A DNA stretch of 64,000 nt from an uncultured Candidatus Saccharibacteria bacterium (GTDB taxonomy: Bacteria; Patescibacteriota; Saccharimonadia; Saccharimonadales; Saccharimonadaceae), in the NCBI GenBank assembly GCA_938030095.1, contig CALHGK010000004.1, positions 1-64,000 of the forward strand. The letters are read 5' to 3'. Every line of letters begins with the position of its first letter. Position 1 is the first letter of the stretch. Below the pieces are notes generated by a model that worked only from the letters and a program-made list of their open reading frames with translations, ran no database searches and was not told the DNA's origin. Shown here piece by piece: positions 1-6,491 of this stretch. The translations under genes were made by a program, and so were the position numbers.

Positions 1-127
1 TGCTTTCGCCTTTTTCGTTCTTGATGATAACGCGGCGGACGTTGCCTTCTTTGATGAGTTGCTTGACCTTCTCGACAACTTGATCGCCGTTGACACTAAA
101 TTCTTCGGTGCGGTTTTGTTCGCTCAT
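1..127 (-). CDS. DUF4342 domain protein, C-terminal part cut by window edge
   Basis: Reading down from an ATG at 127 gives about 42 residues starting MSEQNRTEEF and continuing VVEKVKQLIKEGNVRRVIIK. This matches the start of DUF4342 proteins as I remember the family: a short amphipathic helix with the GNVRR(I/V)IIK core, usually followed by a hydrophobic C-terminal segment that lies outside the window. No function is established for the family. The gene follows the slipin gene on the same strand with a 9 nt gap and a TACTCCTTAC (GTAAGGAGTA on the coding strand) ribosome binding site, so the two are almost certainly co-transcribed. A role at the membrane with the slipin is inference. Confidence 0.75.
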   Translation of the reverse strand, partial: MSEQNRTEEFSVNGDQVVEKVKQLIKEGNVRRVIIKNEKGES

Positions 128-136
128 GGTTACTCC

Positions 137-880
137 TTACTTTTTATTCCCGCGGATTGCGTCGATCAGTTCAATTGGGAAGAGCATCATCGTCTTTTGT
201 GATGGTTCGGTGGAGATGCGCTCTAGCGTGTTCAGGGTGCGCAGGTTAATCGCGCCTTGGGTTTTTGCCAGGATCTCGGCGGCTTGCGCCAGTGTTTCGG
301 CAGCAGCTTTTTCGCCGTCGGCGTTGATGATGTTGGCGCGGCGCTCACGCTCGGCTTCGGCTTGTTTGGCCATGGCGCGCTTCATGTCGCCCGGTAGTTC
401 AATGTTCTGAATCTTGACATTCTCGACATCGATACCCCATTTGTCGGTCTCGGCGTCAACAATTTCCTTAATTTGCTGTGAGATCTCCTCGCGCTTGGCG
501 AGCAGGTCATCCATGTCGACGTTACCGGTGACGTCACGCAGGGCAGCTTGGGCAAATTGGCTGGTGGCATAAATATAATTGGTCGTCTCCAGCACCGCTT
601 TTGGCGCGTTAATTACTCGGAAATAGACCACCGCATCAACGCCGACGGTGACGTTGTCTTTGGTGATGACTTCTTGTTTCGGCACGTCAATAGGTGTCGA
701 ACGCACATCGACCATCATCATCGTCTGAAAAATCGGTATCACCACCCTTAGACCCGGCTCGCGCACGCCAGTAAACTTACCGAGCGTCAACACCACGCCG
801 CGCTGATATTGATTGACTACCTTGATACCGCTCAGCACATAAATAGCCACGATGACTAAAATTACTATCATTATTTCCAT
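137..880 (-). CDS. Slipin / SPFH-domain membrane protein, copy 1
   Basis: 247-residue stomatin-like (slipin) protein. It has one N-terminal hydrophobic anchor (about residues 3-17), then the SPFH domain with the typical stretches NQYQRGVVLTLG, PGLRVV(I)P, VDVRS and AVVYFRV, and a C-terminal charged helical region (QAEAERERRANI). SPFH proteins form oligomeric rings or scaffolds on membranes; slipins often sit with membrane proteases, but no NfeD gene is visible here. The ATG at 880 is chosen because GGAGG lies 6 nt upstream; a GTG at 886 is possible but would overlap that site. It heads a two-gene operon with the DUF4342 gene. A closely similar second copy lies at 11643-12392. Confidence 0.93.
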   Translation of the reverse strand: MEIMIVILVIVAIYVLSGIKVVNQYQRGVVLTLGKFTGVREPGLRVVIPIFQTMMMVDVRSTPIDVPKQEVITKDNVTVGVDAVVYFRVINAPKAVLETTNYIYATSQFAQAALRDVTGNVDMDDLLAKREEISQQIKEIVDAETDKWGIDVENVKIQNIELPGDMKRAMAKQAEAERERRANIINADGEKAAAETLAQAAEILAKTQGAINLRTLNTLERISTEPSQKTMMLFPIELIDAIRGNKK

Positions 881-935
881 AAACACCTCCTATTTATATA
901 ATGATATTCTAGCACCAAAGCGGTATAATAACCAT

Positions 936-1604
936 ATGAGCAATGAGCAAAACACGAATCCGCAGTCGCCAGTTTCACAAACAACGCCAACGATGCAGCC
1001 AATGCCCGACCAAGCGCCGCAAGTGACACCAACAGCACAGCCGTTACCTAGTCAATCACCGCAAATGGCAAACCAACAGTTAGCAGTAGAACCTGAGGCG
1101 GAGGCGGTTACAAACCCTAACGACGCTCCTAAAGGTATTATTCAGCAGCATCGAGAGTTTGTTAATAGTAGTAATAATATTGTTTTTCATCTAGCGCGCA
1201 GTACAACAATTACCCTGATTGTTTTCTTCGTTGGGGCTTTTTTGATGTTTATTGCTCGCATGCAAGACGAGCCGTTTTTTGGACCTGTAATAGTTAATCT
1301 TTTCTTGGTACCGTTTTGCTTGACTCTCGGGACAGCTCATTCACCGTTAGCGAGGCTGCGGCTATGGCGAATTGTAAGTTCAATCATGCTGATGCTGAAT
1401 GTAGGCATGCTATTCATGCATGGTTTATTTGGTATCGCAAAGGACAACGACCCCAGCCCTGCAGTTGGTAGTATGCCGCTATGGATGCTGCCTGCCGAAA
1501 AATCCTTGATCACAGTATTAGCGTATATGGTATTTATTATTCCGCCAGCCATTATTTTCTTAGTTACTACGCTGAAGTATTCTAAGGCTACTCAGCTAAA
1601 ATAG
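936..1604 (+). CDS. Proline/glutamine-rich membrane protein, function unknown
   Basis: 222 residues. Residues 1-60 are a low-complexity P/Q/T-rich cytoplasmic-type tail; from about residue 85 there are four predicted membrane segments (beginning STTITLIVFFVGAFLMFI). I do not recognise a family. The start is set by the promoter: TATAAT at 924-929 ends 6 nt before the ATG at 936, so the mRNA should begin at or next to the start codon. The gene is divergent from the slipin gene, sharing the short 881-935 spacer. Membrane proteins with such disordered N-terminal tails recur in this window (19229-20623, 40591-41487). Confidence 0.8.
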   Translation: MSNEQNTNPQSPVSQTTPTMQPMPDQAPQVTPTAQPLPSQSPQMANQQLAVEPEAEAVTNPNDAPKGIIQQHREFVNSSNNIVFHLARSTTITLIVFFVGAFLMFIARMQDEPFFGPVIVNLFLVPFCLTLGTAHSPLARLRLWRIVSSIMLMLNVGMLFMHGLFGIAKDNDPSPAVGSMPLWMLPAEKSLITVLAYMVFIIPPAIIFLVTTLKYSKATQLK

Positions 1605-1662
1605 GCTGTTCACGTTAGTAAATACTTATAATCAGTCAAGCTTTGAATATGTGCTAAGTAGG

Positions 1663-1692
1663 TTGACATAATACCCCCAGGGGGTATATAAT
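1663..1692 (+). promoter_or_regulatory. csoR-type promoter with a perfect metal-sensor operator
   Basis: TTGACA at 1663-1668 and TATAAT at 1687-1692 are separated by 18 bp. The spacer is filled by a perfect 17-bp palindrome, ATACCCCCAGGGGGTAT (1671-1687): A/T-rich ends around a C5/G5 tract, the known architecture of CsoR/RcnR-family operators. A bound repressor would cover both promoter elements. The ATG of the sensor gene starts 6 nt after the -10, so the transcript is leaderless and the arrangement is autoregulatory. Confidence 0.88.
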
Positions 1693-1698
1693 GACTTT

Positions 1699-1986
1699 AT
1701 GGATACAGCAGATATCAAGCGGCGAGCTCTGCATCGCACAAAAATTATTTTAGGGCAAATGCGCGGACTCGAGAAGCAGATTGCTAACGACGCGTACTGC
1801 ATGGATATTTTAACGCAAAGCCTGGCGCTGCAGAAGTCGCTGGCATCACTCAATAAGCTCATTCTGGAGCGGCACTTGCGCACGCACATTGCTGACAAAA
1901 TAGCCTCGGGCGATGAAATCCAGCAAAATGAAGCTGTCGAAGAACTACTTAATTTATACGAATTAAATAATATAAGGACGAAATGA
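1699..1986 (+). CDS. CsoR/RcnR-family metal-sensing repressor
   Basis: 95-residue all-helical DUF156 protein. The family binds DNA as a tetramer and releases it on metal (Cu(I), Ni, Co) or thiol/aldehyde signals. The family core is visible: RTKIILGQMRGLEKQI, then Cys34 in DAYCMDILTQ, and HLRTH with His59 and His63. Copper CsoR proteins use Cys-His-Cys, the last Cys four residues after the His; here that position is His63. The set Cys34/His59/His63 resembles RcnR-type Ni/Co sensors, although the N-terminal His of RcnR is absent. The gene sits directly behind its presumed operator (1671-1687) and overlaps the DUF4396 gene by ATGA, so the two are one operon. Confidence 0.9.
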   Translation: MDTADIKRRALHRTKIILGQMRGLEKQIANDAYCMDILTQSLALQKSLASLNKLILERHLRTHIADKIASGDEIQQNEAVEELLNLYELNNIRTK

Positions 1987-2468
1987 TGCACCACGAATCT
2001 CACCCTCACTGCAATACAAAAACCTCAACCAAACGCATGGCATTAGCCGCGACCTTGCACTGCTTGGCGGGCTGCATGATCGGCGAAATGCTCGGCGTCA
2101 CCATCGGCACGCACGCTGGATTTACACCGCACGCCACGGTAATTTTGGCGTCAGTTTTGGCATTTACATCTGGCTATACTGTATCAACTATCCCGCTGGT
2201 ACGTGCTAAGTTATCGTTCATCAAAGCCTTCAAATTGGTTTTCGCTGCCGATACGTTATCAATTCTGTCGATGACCATCGTTGACAATGTCATTATGCTC
2301 GTTGTGCCAGGCGCCATGAACAAAGACCTCACTCATCCGATGTATTGGGCAAGCCGGCTGCTGTGCATGACTGCCGCGTTCCTAGTGTCGTACCCTGTCA
2401 ATTTATATTTATTGCGCCGTGGCAAGGGTCACGCGCTGACTCATCAGTATCACCAACATAATAAATAA
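1983..2468 (+). CDS. DUF4396 membrane protein, possible metal-handling protein
   Basis: 161 residues with about four membrane segments. The DUF4396 hallmark HCLAGCMIGE is present (His26, Cys27, Cys31, Glu35), followed by GYTVSTIPL and a membrane segment with MTIVDN. Both ends are rich in potential metal ligands: HHESHPHC at the N terminus and HALTHQYHQH at the C terminus. It overlaps the repressor gene (ATGA at 1983; ATG at 1986 is an alternative start). The family has no proven function to my knowledge; membership of a metal-sensor operon and the His/Cys tails suggest transport or buffering of the metal the repressor senses (inference). Confidence 0.8.
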   Translation: MMHHESHPHCNTKTSTKRMALAATLHCLAGCMIGEMLGVTIGTHAGFTPHATVILASVLAFTSGYTVSTIPLVRAKLSFIKAFKLVFAADTLSILSMTIVDNVIMLVVPGAMNKDLTHPMYWASRLLCMTAAFLVSYPVNLYLLRRGKGHALTHQYHQHNK

Positions 2469-2488
2469 TAACGGCGCGCGGATAAATT

Positions 2489-2508
2489 CCAAGGAGCCTT
2501 GGCTTTTT
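2489..2508 (+). terminator. Weak terminator after the csoR operon
   Basis: Short stem CCAAG/CTTGG with a 4-nt loop followed by CTTTTT. The 5-bp stem is short, so this is tentative. Confidence 0.4.
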
Positions 2509-2510
2509 CC

Positions 2511-2539
2511 TTGCCAGCTCGCCAGATTTTTAGTACAAT
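2511..2539 (+). promoter_or_regulatory. tRNA-Phe promoter
   Basis: TTGCCA (2511-2516) and TACAAT (2534-2539) with a 17-bp spacer, 16 nt upstream of the tRNA. Confidence 0.75.
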
Positions 2540-2555
2540 CATAAGGTAAATTTGT

Positions 2556-2631
2556 GGCTCTTTAGCTCAGTTGGTAGAGCAGAGGCCTGAAGAGCCTTGT
2601 GTCACTAGTTCGAGTCTAGTAGGAGCCACCA
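2556..2631 (+). tRNA. tRNA-Phe (GAA)
   Basis: Full cloverleaf: acceptor GGCTCTT pairs with AGGAGCC, D-arm GCTC/GAGC, anticodon loop CTGAAGA (GAA), T-loop TTCGAGT, encoded CCA at 2629-2631. Position 19 is G and 56 is C, as normal. Confidence 0.96.
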
Positions 2632-2634
2632 GTA

Positions 2635-2669
2635 AAACACTCTCTTTATAGCAAGAGGGTGTTTTTCTT
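2635..2669 (+). terminator. Terminator after tRNA-Phe
   Basis: AACACTCTCTT pairs with AAGAGGGTGTT around a short loop, followed by a T-run. Confidence 0.85.
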
Positions 2670-2789
2670 TTTGGTATGACCAATCTCTCGCTTCTGGGCC
2701 GTCAGAACAACTCCAGCTCACATAGCGCTTGCAAGAGAAGGCTCTGCCTCACTTACCCACAAGCGAGACGCCCGTGTATAATAAATGGT

Positions 2790-3419
2790 ATGAAATCACT
2801 CCATCAGCCCACACCTCTCTCCTGGCGGCGCCTCGCTCTGTTTGCGCTCTGGGTTGTGCTTGCAGTTGCATTGTGTAGTGCTATTGCGTATGGTGCTTTG
2901 CTTCTTGTACAACGCCGTGTGCAGTCCCATCCAGTCCAGCAGCTGAGGCAAAAAGAGGAGTTCCCGGCAATAGATACGAAGAAGTTATCGCCCGTCCGAG
3001 CGAAGATCATCACGATTGCTCACCAGCAATTTAACACTCCACAGCCTGGTACATTCTACAGCCAGGGCGAGCGGCAAGATTGGTGTGCAAACTTTGTCAG
3101 CTGGGTGCATCAGCAGGCAGGTGTGCCATTCGTCAACCCACACAATGGTGGCTGGCGCATCCCTGGTGTGCGCAGCCTCGAGGCATACTATCGCGCCGCT
3201 GGTCATTGGCACCCAGCCGATAGTGGCTATACGCCCCAGCCAGGCGATGCCATCCTCTACGACACAACCAGCGCGCGTGGTGAACACGTTAATATTCTCT
3301 TGCGTTATCAAGATGGCAAGCTCACCACCGTTGGTGGCAACGAAGGCAACGCAATCCACGTCAGTACAATCGATCGAGCGGCCGTTGGCAAAATTCGCGG
3401 CTTTGGTACGGCAGAGTAG
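2790..3419 (+). CDS. Membrane-anchored CHAP-domain cell-wall hydrolase
   Basis: 209 residues. A membrane segment at about 15-40 acts as signal-anchor; residues 85-209 form a CHAP (NlpC/P60-like) domain. The catalytic Cys99 lies in QDWCANFVSW, the His166 in ARGEHVNILL, and VGGNEG supplies the polar residue region. CHAP enzymes cleave peptidoglycan amide bonds or cross-bridges, so this is a likely outward-facing amidase/endopeptidase, for growth or attack on a neighbouring wall. A longer frame extends upstream, but TATAAT at 2777-2782 ends 7 nt before the ATG at 2790, fixing the start and implying a leaderless mRNA. It stands alone between two tRNA genes. Confidence 0.88.
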   Translation: MKSLHQPTPLSWRRLALFALWVVLAVALCSAIAYGALLLVQRRVQSHPVQQLRQKEEFPAIDTKKLSPVRAKIITIAHQQFNTPQPGTFYSQGERQDWCANFVSWVHQQAGVPFVNPHNGGWRIPGVRSLEAYYRAAGHWHPADSGYTPQPGDAILYDTTSARGEHVNILLRYQDGKLTTVGGNEGNAIHVSTIDRAAVGKIRGFGTAE

Positions 3420-3591
3420 GGGTACGTATCTTTTCTGCGTTATCTAATAGATAGTGAGAATTGGAGTATAATTTATTTTCCGCTTCTCCAAAAGCAAGAG
3501 GTGAGTACACAATAGCCGCACGTACATATCCTAGAATAGTGACGGGACGAAGTGCGCAAGAGCGAATAGTATGATTTGTACAAGAAAGGGC

Positions 3592-3620
3592 TTGAAATTT
3601 TGCGTACTATTCCATATAAT
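3592..3620 (+). promoter_or_regulatory. tRNA-Gly promoter, near consensus
   Basis: TTGAAA (3592-3597), a 17-bp spacer and TATAAT (3615-3620), 15 nt before the tRNA. The rest of 3420-3590 holds no convincing gene; one more TATAAT-like box near 3467-3472 leads to nothing recognisable. Confidence 0.85.
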
Positions 3621-3635
3621 ACAACTCAGCAACAT

Positions 3636-3711
3636 GCGGGTTTAGCTCAGTTGTTAGAGCGCTTCCTTGCCATGGAAGAGGCCAGGAGTTAGAGTCTCCT
3701 AACCCGCACCA
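3636..3711 (+). tRNA. tRNA-Gly (GCC) with unusual 19-56 pair
   Basis: Cloverleaf with acceptor GCGGGTT/AACCCGC, D-arm GCTC/GAGC, anticodon stem CTTCC/GGAAG with loop TTGCCAT (GCC), T-stem AGGAG/CTCCT and encoded CCA. The D-loop is AGTTGTTA and the T-loop TTAGAGT: the near-invariant G19-C56 tertiary pair is replaced by U19-A56, a compensated change. Otherwise the structure is intact. Confidence 0.95.
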
Positions 3712-3729
3712 TACAAAATGCGAACAAAT

Positions 3730-3752
3730 GCACCTCTACTAGGTGCTTTTTA
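3730..3752 (+). terminator. Terminator after tRNA-Gly
   Basis: GCACCT/AGGTGC stem with a 6-nt loop followed by TTTTTA. Confidence 0.85.
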
Positions 3753-3919
3753 TTGCAAAAATGCAACTAGGTGAATAGCCTGAATTGACATGGCTAGATA
3801 GCTTACTGTGTATTATCTGCCAGTTAGTAGCAAACACCCTTTAAAATTGATCCTATCAATAATGTACAATAAGGGCATACGTATTAAATCTATGGCATGC
3901 AACGAAAGCAACAACGCTC

Positions 3920-4126
3920 ATGGAATACAGATATAAAATTGCCTACAATGTGTGCTTACTTGCAGCGCTGCTGTTGATCTATCACTCCATTAATACTGCA
4001 TTTGGTGATGGTATTTCTGGTAAGACACCAGACGTTGCAGTTCATATCGTCATATTCTTTATAGTAATGGCACTTATACTGGCGGCTATATACTGCCGCT
4101 ATAAAGATATGGGCTTGAAGAAGTGA
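3920..4126 (+). CDS. Small two-helix membrane protein, unknown
   Basis: 68 residues with two hydrophobic segments (about 8-24 and 40-60) separated by a short polar stretch GDGISGKTPD, ending in a basic tail (KDMGLKK). No family recognised. There is no clear ribosome binding site before the ATG at 3920; TACAAT near 3864 could be a -10 with a leader. It is convergent with the glycosyltransferase gene. The clean two-helix pattern makes it a plausible real gene, but support is limited. Confidence 0.45.
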   Translation: MEYRYKIAYNVCLLAALLLIYHSINTAFGDGISGKTPDVAVHIVIFFIVMALILAAIYCRYKDMGLKK

Positions 4127-4151
4127 TGTACTATGCAATATCAGTGTGCAC

Positions 4152-5399
4152 TCACCACCGCGCCCGAGCAATCACCTCCTGATACCGCTCCACATAATTT
4201 TGCGCCATAATAGTGGCAGAGAATTTTTGCTCAATGCTGGCACGGCAGGCGGCTGGGTCGATCTCGTCCACGCGGTTGGCATAGGCAAAGAACTCGTCTT
4301 GGTTGCTCGCAAGGAAGCCATTGACGCCGTGGGTGATAATCTCGGGCATGGCACCGCGCTTCATCGCCACAACTGGCGTGCCGCAAGCCAGCGCCTCGAT
4401 GACTGCCATACCAAAGGGCTCATCCCACTCGATAGGAAAAAGAAGCGCCTTAGCGTTGGCTACGAAGTCGAGCTTCTTCTTGCCACTGAGGTTGCCGGCA
4501 TAAGTGATGCGCCGATGCTTGAGAACGGCTGGGAGGATGTGGTCGCTATAGTAGCGGAATTCTTCGTTGCGTCGGTAGTTGGTGAGTGGGTTGGAGAGCT
4601 CGAGGAGCAGCTTGCGGTTGCTGCCGATCCCCGCCACGGTGCCCGCCATGCGGAGGCGCTTCTTGTACTGAGCAGCATAGGCTACAGCAGTAGCTTGGCC
4701 TTTGTCTTGGGTGAAGCGGGCGAGAGTGATGTAGTAATTTTGCTTGTGCGAGACGAAAGGAAAGGCGTTGCAGTCGATAGCGTTGTGCACAGCTGGTAGT
4801 AGATGGGGGCGGATCTCACGCGGGGCTTTGCGCGCCATTGCCTCCGAGATACACGTCATGTAGAGGCGGCCAGGATTCATATATTTGAGCTGTGGGCGAT
4901 TATCCATCTGCCCTGCCTCGATAGTCTGCGGCGTAGAAAATGGTGGCCCATGGAACGTATGTAACACTGGTGGTAACCCCGGTATGCGGCTCACTGGTGA
5001 GAAAAAGGCTGGCCCAATGTATGGGTTGTGGTCGTGAATGATATCAAAATTGCCATCGGCTTCGATGGCGTGGAGAGCAAAATTGAGATGAGTCTGGAGG
5101 GCTTGGAGTGGTGCGTCATAGTAGGGATCGTCGATGGTATCGAAGAGCTCGCGCTTGTAGTACGAGTGGGTTGGTGTGCCGTTGCGCATCCGCCGTGCGC
5201 CATTAGCGAAAAGCTCTACCTCGACATCATCGCGCTGCTGCAGCGCACGCACCAAGCCTTCGACGACGAGCTCGATGCCGCCATAGCCTTTGATGGGGAG
5301 AGCAAGCCAAGGTGGGGCAACAACTGCCACTCGTAGTGGCCGTGGGGATACCGTGGGGCGATCACTTGACGAACATTGTGTATCATTTTGTAGCATCAT
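4152..5399 (-). CDS. Glycosyltransferase family 4 (GT-B fold)
   Basis: 415 residues. The N-terminal Rossmann half begins LRVAVVAPPWLALP with the glycine-rich KGYGGIE loop; the C-terminal half has the donor-binding signature DEPFGMAVIEALACGTPVV with the E-x7-E arrangement seen in GT4 enzymes, then KRGAMPEII. GT4 enzymes move a sugar from a nucleotide-sugar donor to glycans or lipids; the acceptor cannot be told from sequence. TATACT (read on this strand, 5406-5411) ends exactly 6 nt before the ATG at 5399, which sets the start and suggests a leaderless mRNA; a second ATG follows at once (5396). It is divergent from the M16-like gene. Confidence 0.9.
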   Translation of the reverse strand: MMLQNDTQCSSSDRPTVSPRPLRVAVVAPPWLALPIKGYGGIELVVEGLVRALQQRDDVEVELFANGARRMRNGTPTHSYYKRELFDTIDDPYYDAPLQALQTHLNFALHAIEADGNFDIIHDHNPYIGPAFFSPVSRIPGLPPVLHTFHGPPFSTPQTIEAGQMDNRPQLKYMNPGRLYMTCISEAMARKAPREIRPHLLPAVHNAIDCNAFPFVSHKQNYYITLARFTQDKGQATAVAYAAQYKKRLRMAGTVAGIGSNRKLLLELSNPLTNYRRNEEFRYYSDHILPAVLKHRRITYAGNLSGKKKLDFVANAKALLFPIEWDEPFGMAVIEALACGTPVVAMKRGAMPEIITHGVNGFLASNQDEFFAYANRVDEIDPAACRASIEQKFSATIMAQNYVERYQEVIARARW

Positions 5400-5454
5400 A
5401 TAGCTAGTATAGCATAATCGAGCAAAATGTGGAGTAGTAGGGTATAATACAGAT

Positions 5455-6360
5455 ATGGAGTCATTTCATATCTTCAAGCCGTATGGCGATCATCTCGTGG
5501 CACACCTCTACGAGCATTTGGTGATGCAAACGCTGCATCGACAGCTGTTTGAGGCAGGGTTATTTCAGGCGATTGACTACCAAGCCTATGGAATCGTCTA
5601 TTCTGACGCTGGGGTGATGGGGATCGATGTGACGCTCTATACCATGCAGGCCGAGCGCTTTGTAGCGCAGCTGCGCCAGCCAGTGGCGGAGTATGATGAT
5701 GCGATGATCGACTGTGCGCTGCGGCAGATCATTGCCGAGAAGGGCTATCCGCTCACCTATCACGACCGGCTCGCGCTCCACGAGGCACTGCACCAGCTTG
5801 ATACCGAGCCATGGTATGATGCTCAGGATATCGACGTATTGCAGTGCTTAGGCGAGACAGCGCCACGTGGCATCATTGCTCAGCGCGAGGAGTGGGAAGC
5901 GGATGTCATGGAGTATACCATTGATATATCGATTGATCTTGAGCCGGGTGACCCTCAGGCAGTTGTCTTCCTCGAGCTTGCTCATGCAATTCAGGCCAAT
6001 ACTGCTGCGCTGCTGCAGCGAACGTATGGGTATTATAACCACGGATATGATAGGGAGTGCACGGCTGGGTGCCATACCGAGCGGCAATATTTGCTTGTAA
6101 CTGGCCGGGAGGATCATTCGGCCCAGGTCTACAACTTGTATGAGCTTATGATTCGGATGATTCGAGCCCAGGGTGGTTGGCAGCGCCTTTTGGAGCGTTT
6201 GCAGACGGTTGATTATCGAGAGCAGTCTGCGCCCTCCATTGTCAGTATGATCGATGACCTACGGATAGTCGTTGGGGCGCGTGGCTGGCGCCAGATCGCC
6301 ACGGCAGAGACAGTGGATGACCTGCTCGATCGCCTGACAATAACAGTGGTCGCACAGTGA
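5455..6360 (+). CDS. Divergent M16-type (inverted zinc motif) metallopeptidase-like protein
   Basis: 301 residues. His17-Leu-Tyr-Glu20-His21 forms the inverted HxxEH zinc motif of M16 peptidases (pitrilysin/MPP group), and Glu95 in IIAEKG sits 74 residues after His21, within the usual distance for the third zinc ligand. The secondary-structure rhythm after the motif (helix, then YGIVYSD and GIDVTLYT strands) also fits an M16 N-lobe. The protein is short: M16 enzymes usually pair two lobes of about 220 residues, or work as heterodimers. TATAAT (5443-5448) ends 6 nt before the ATG at 5455. Assignment rests on motif and spacing only. Confidence 0.6.
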   Translation: MESFHIFKPYGDHLVAHLYEHLVMQTLHRQLFEAGLFQAIDYQAYGIVYSDAGVMGIDVTLYTMQAERFVAQLRQPVAEYDDAMIDCALRQIIAEKGYPLTYHDRLALHEALHQLDTEPWYDAQDIDVLQCLGETAPRGIIAQREEWEADVMEYTIDISIDLEPGDPQAVVFLELAHAIQANTAALLQRTYGYYNHGYDRECTAGCHTERQYLLVTGREDHSAQVYNLYELMIRMIRAQGGWQRLLERLQTVDYREQSAPSIVSMIDDLRIVVGARGWRQIATAETVDDLLDRLTITVVAQ

Positions 6361-6491
6361 TGAAATGAGGTGTGGTGAGCCTCTCCAGTATGCATCGTAA
6401 TTATACACATTACCCTAGGCAAACCAGCCACCAGTATGGTACTATAAGCAGTAAGGAAGGTCTGATATAATTCGGGCCGTTATTTTATGTT

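Noticed and set aside
4146..4799. 217-codon plus-strand frame across the glycosyltransferase
   Set aside because: Antisense to the well-supported GT4 gene; no family features.
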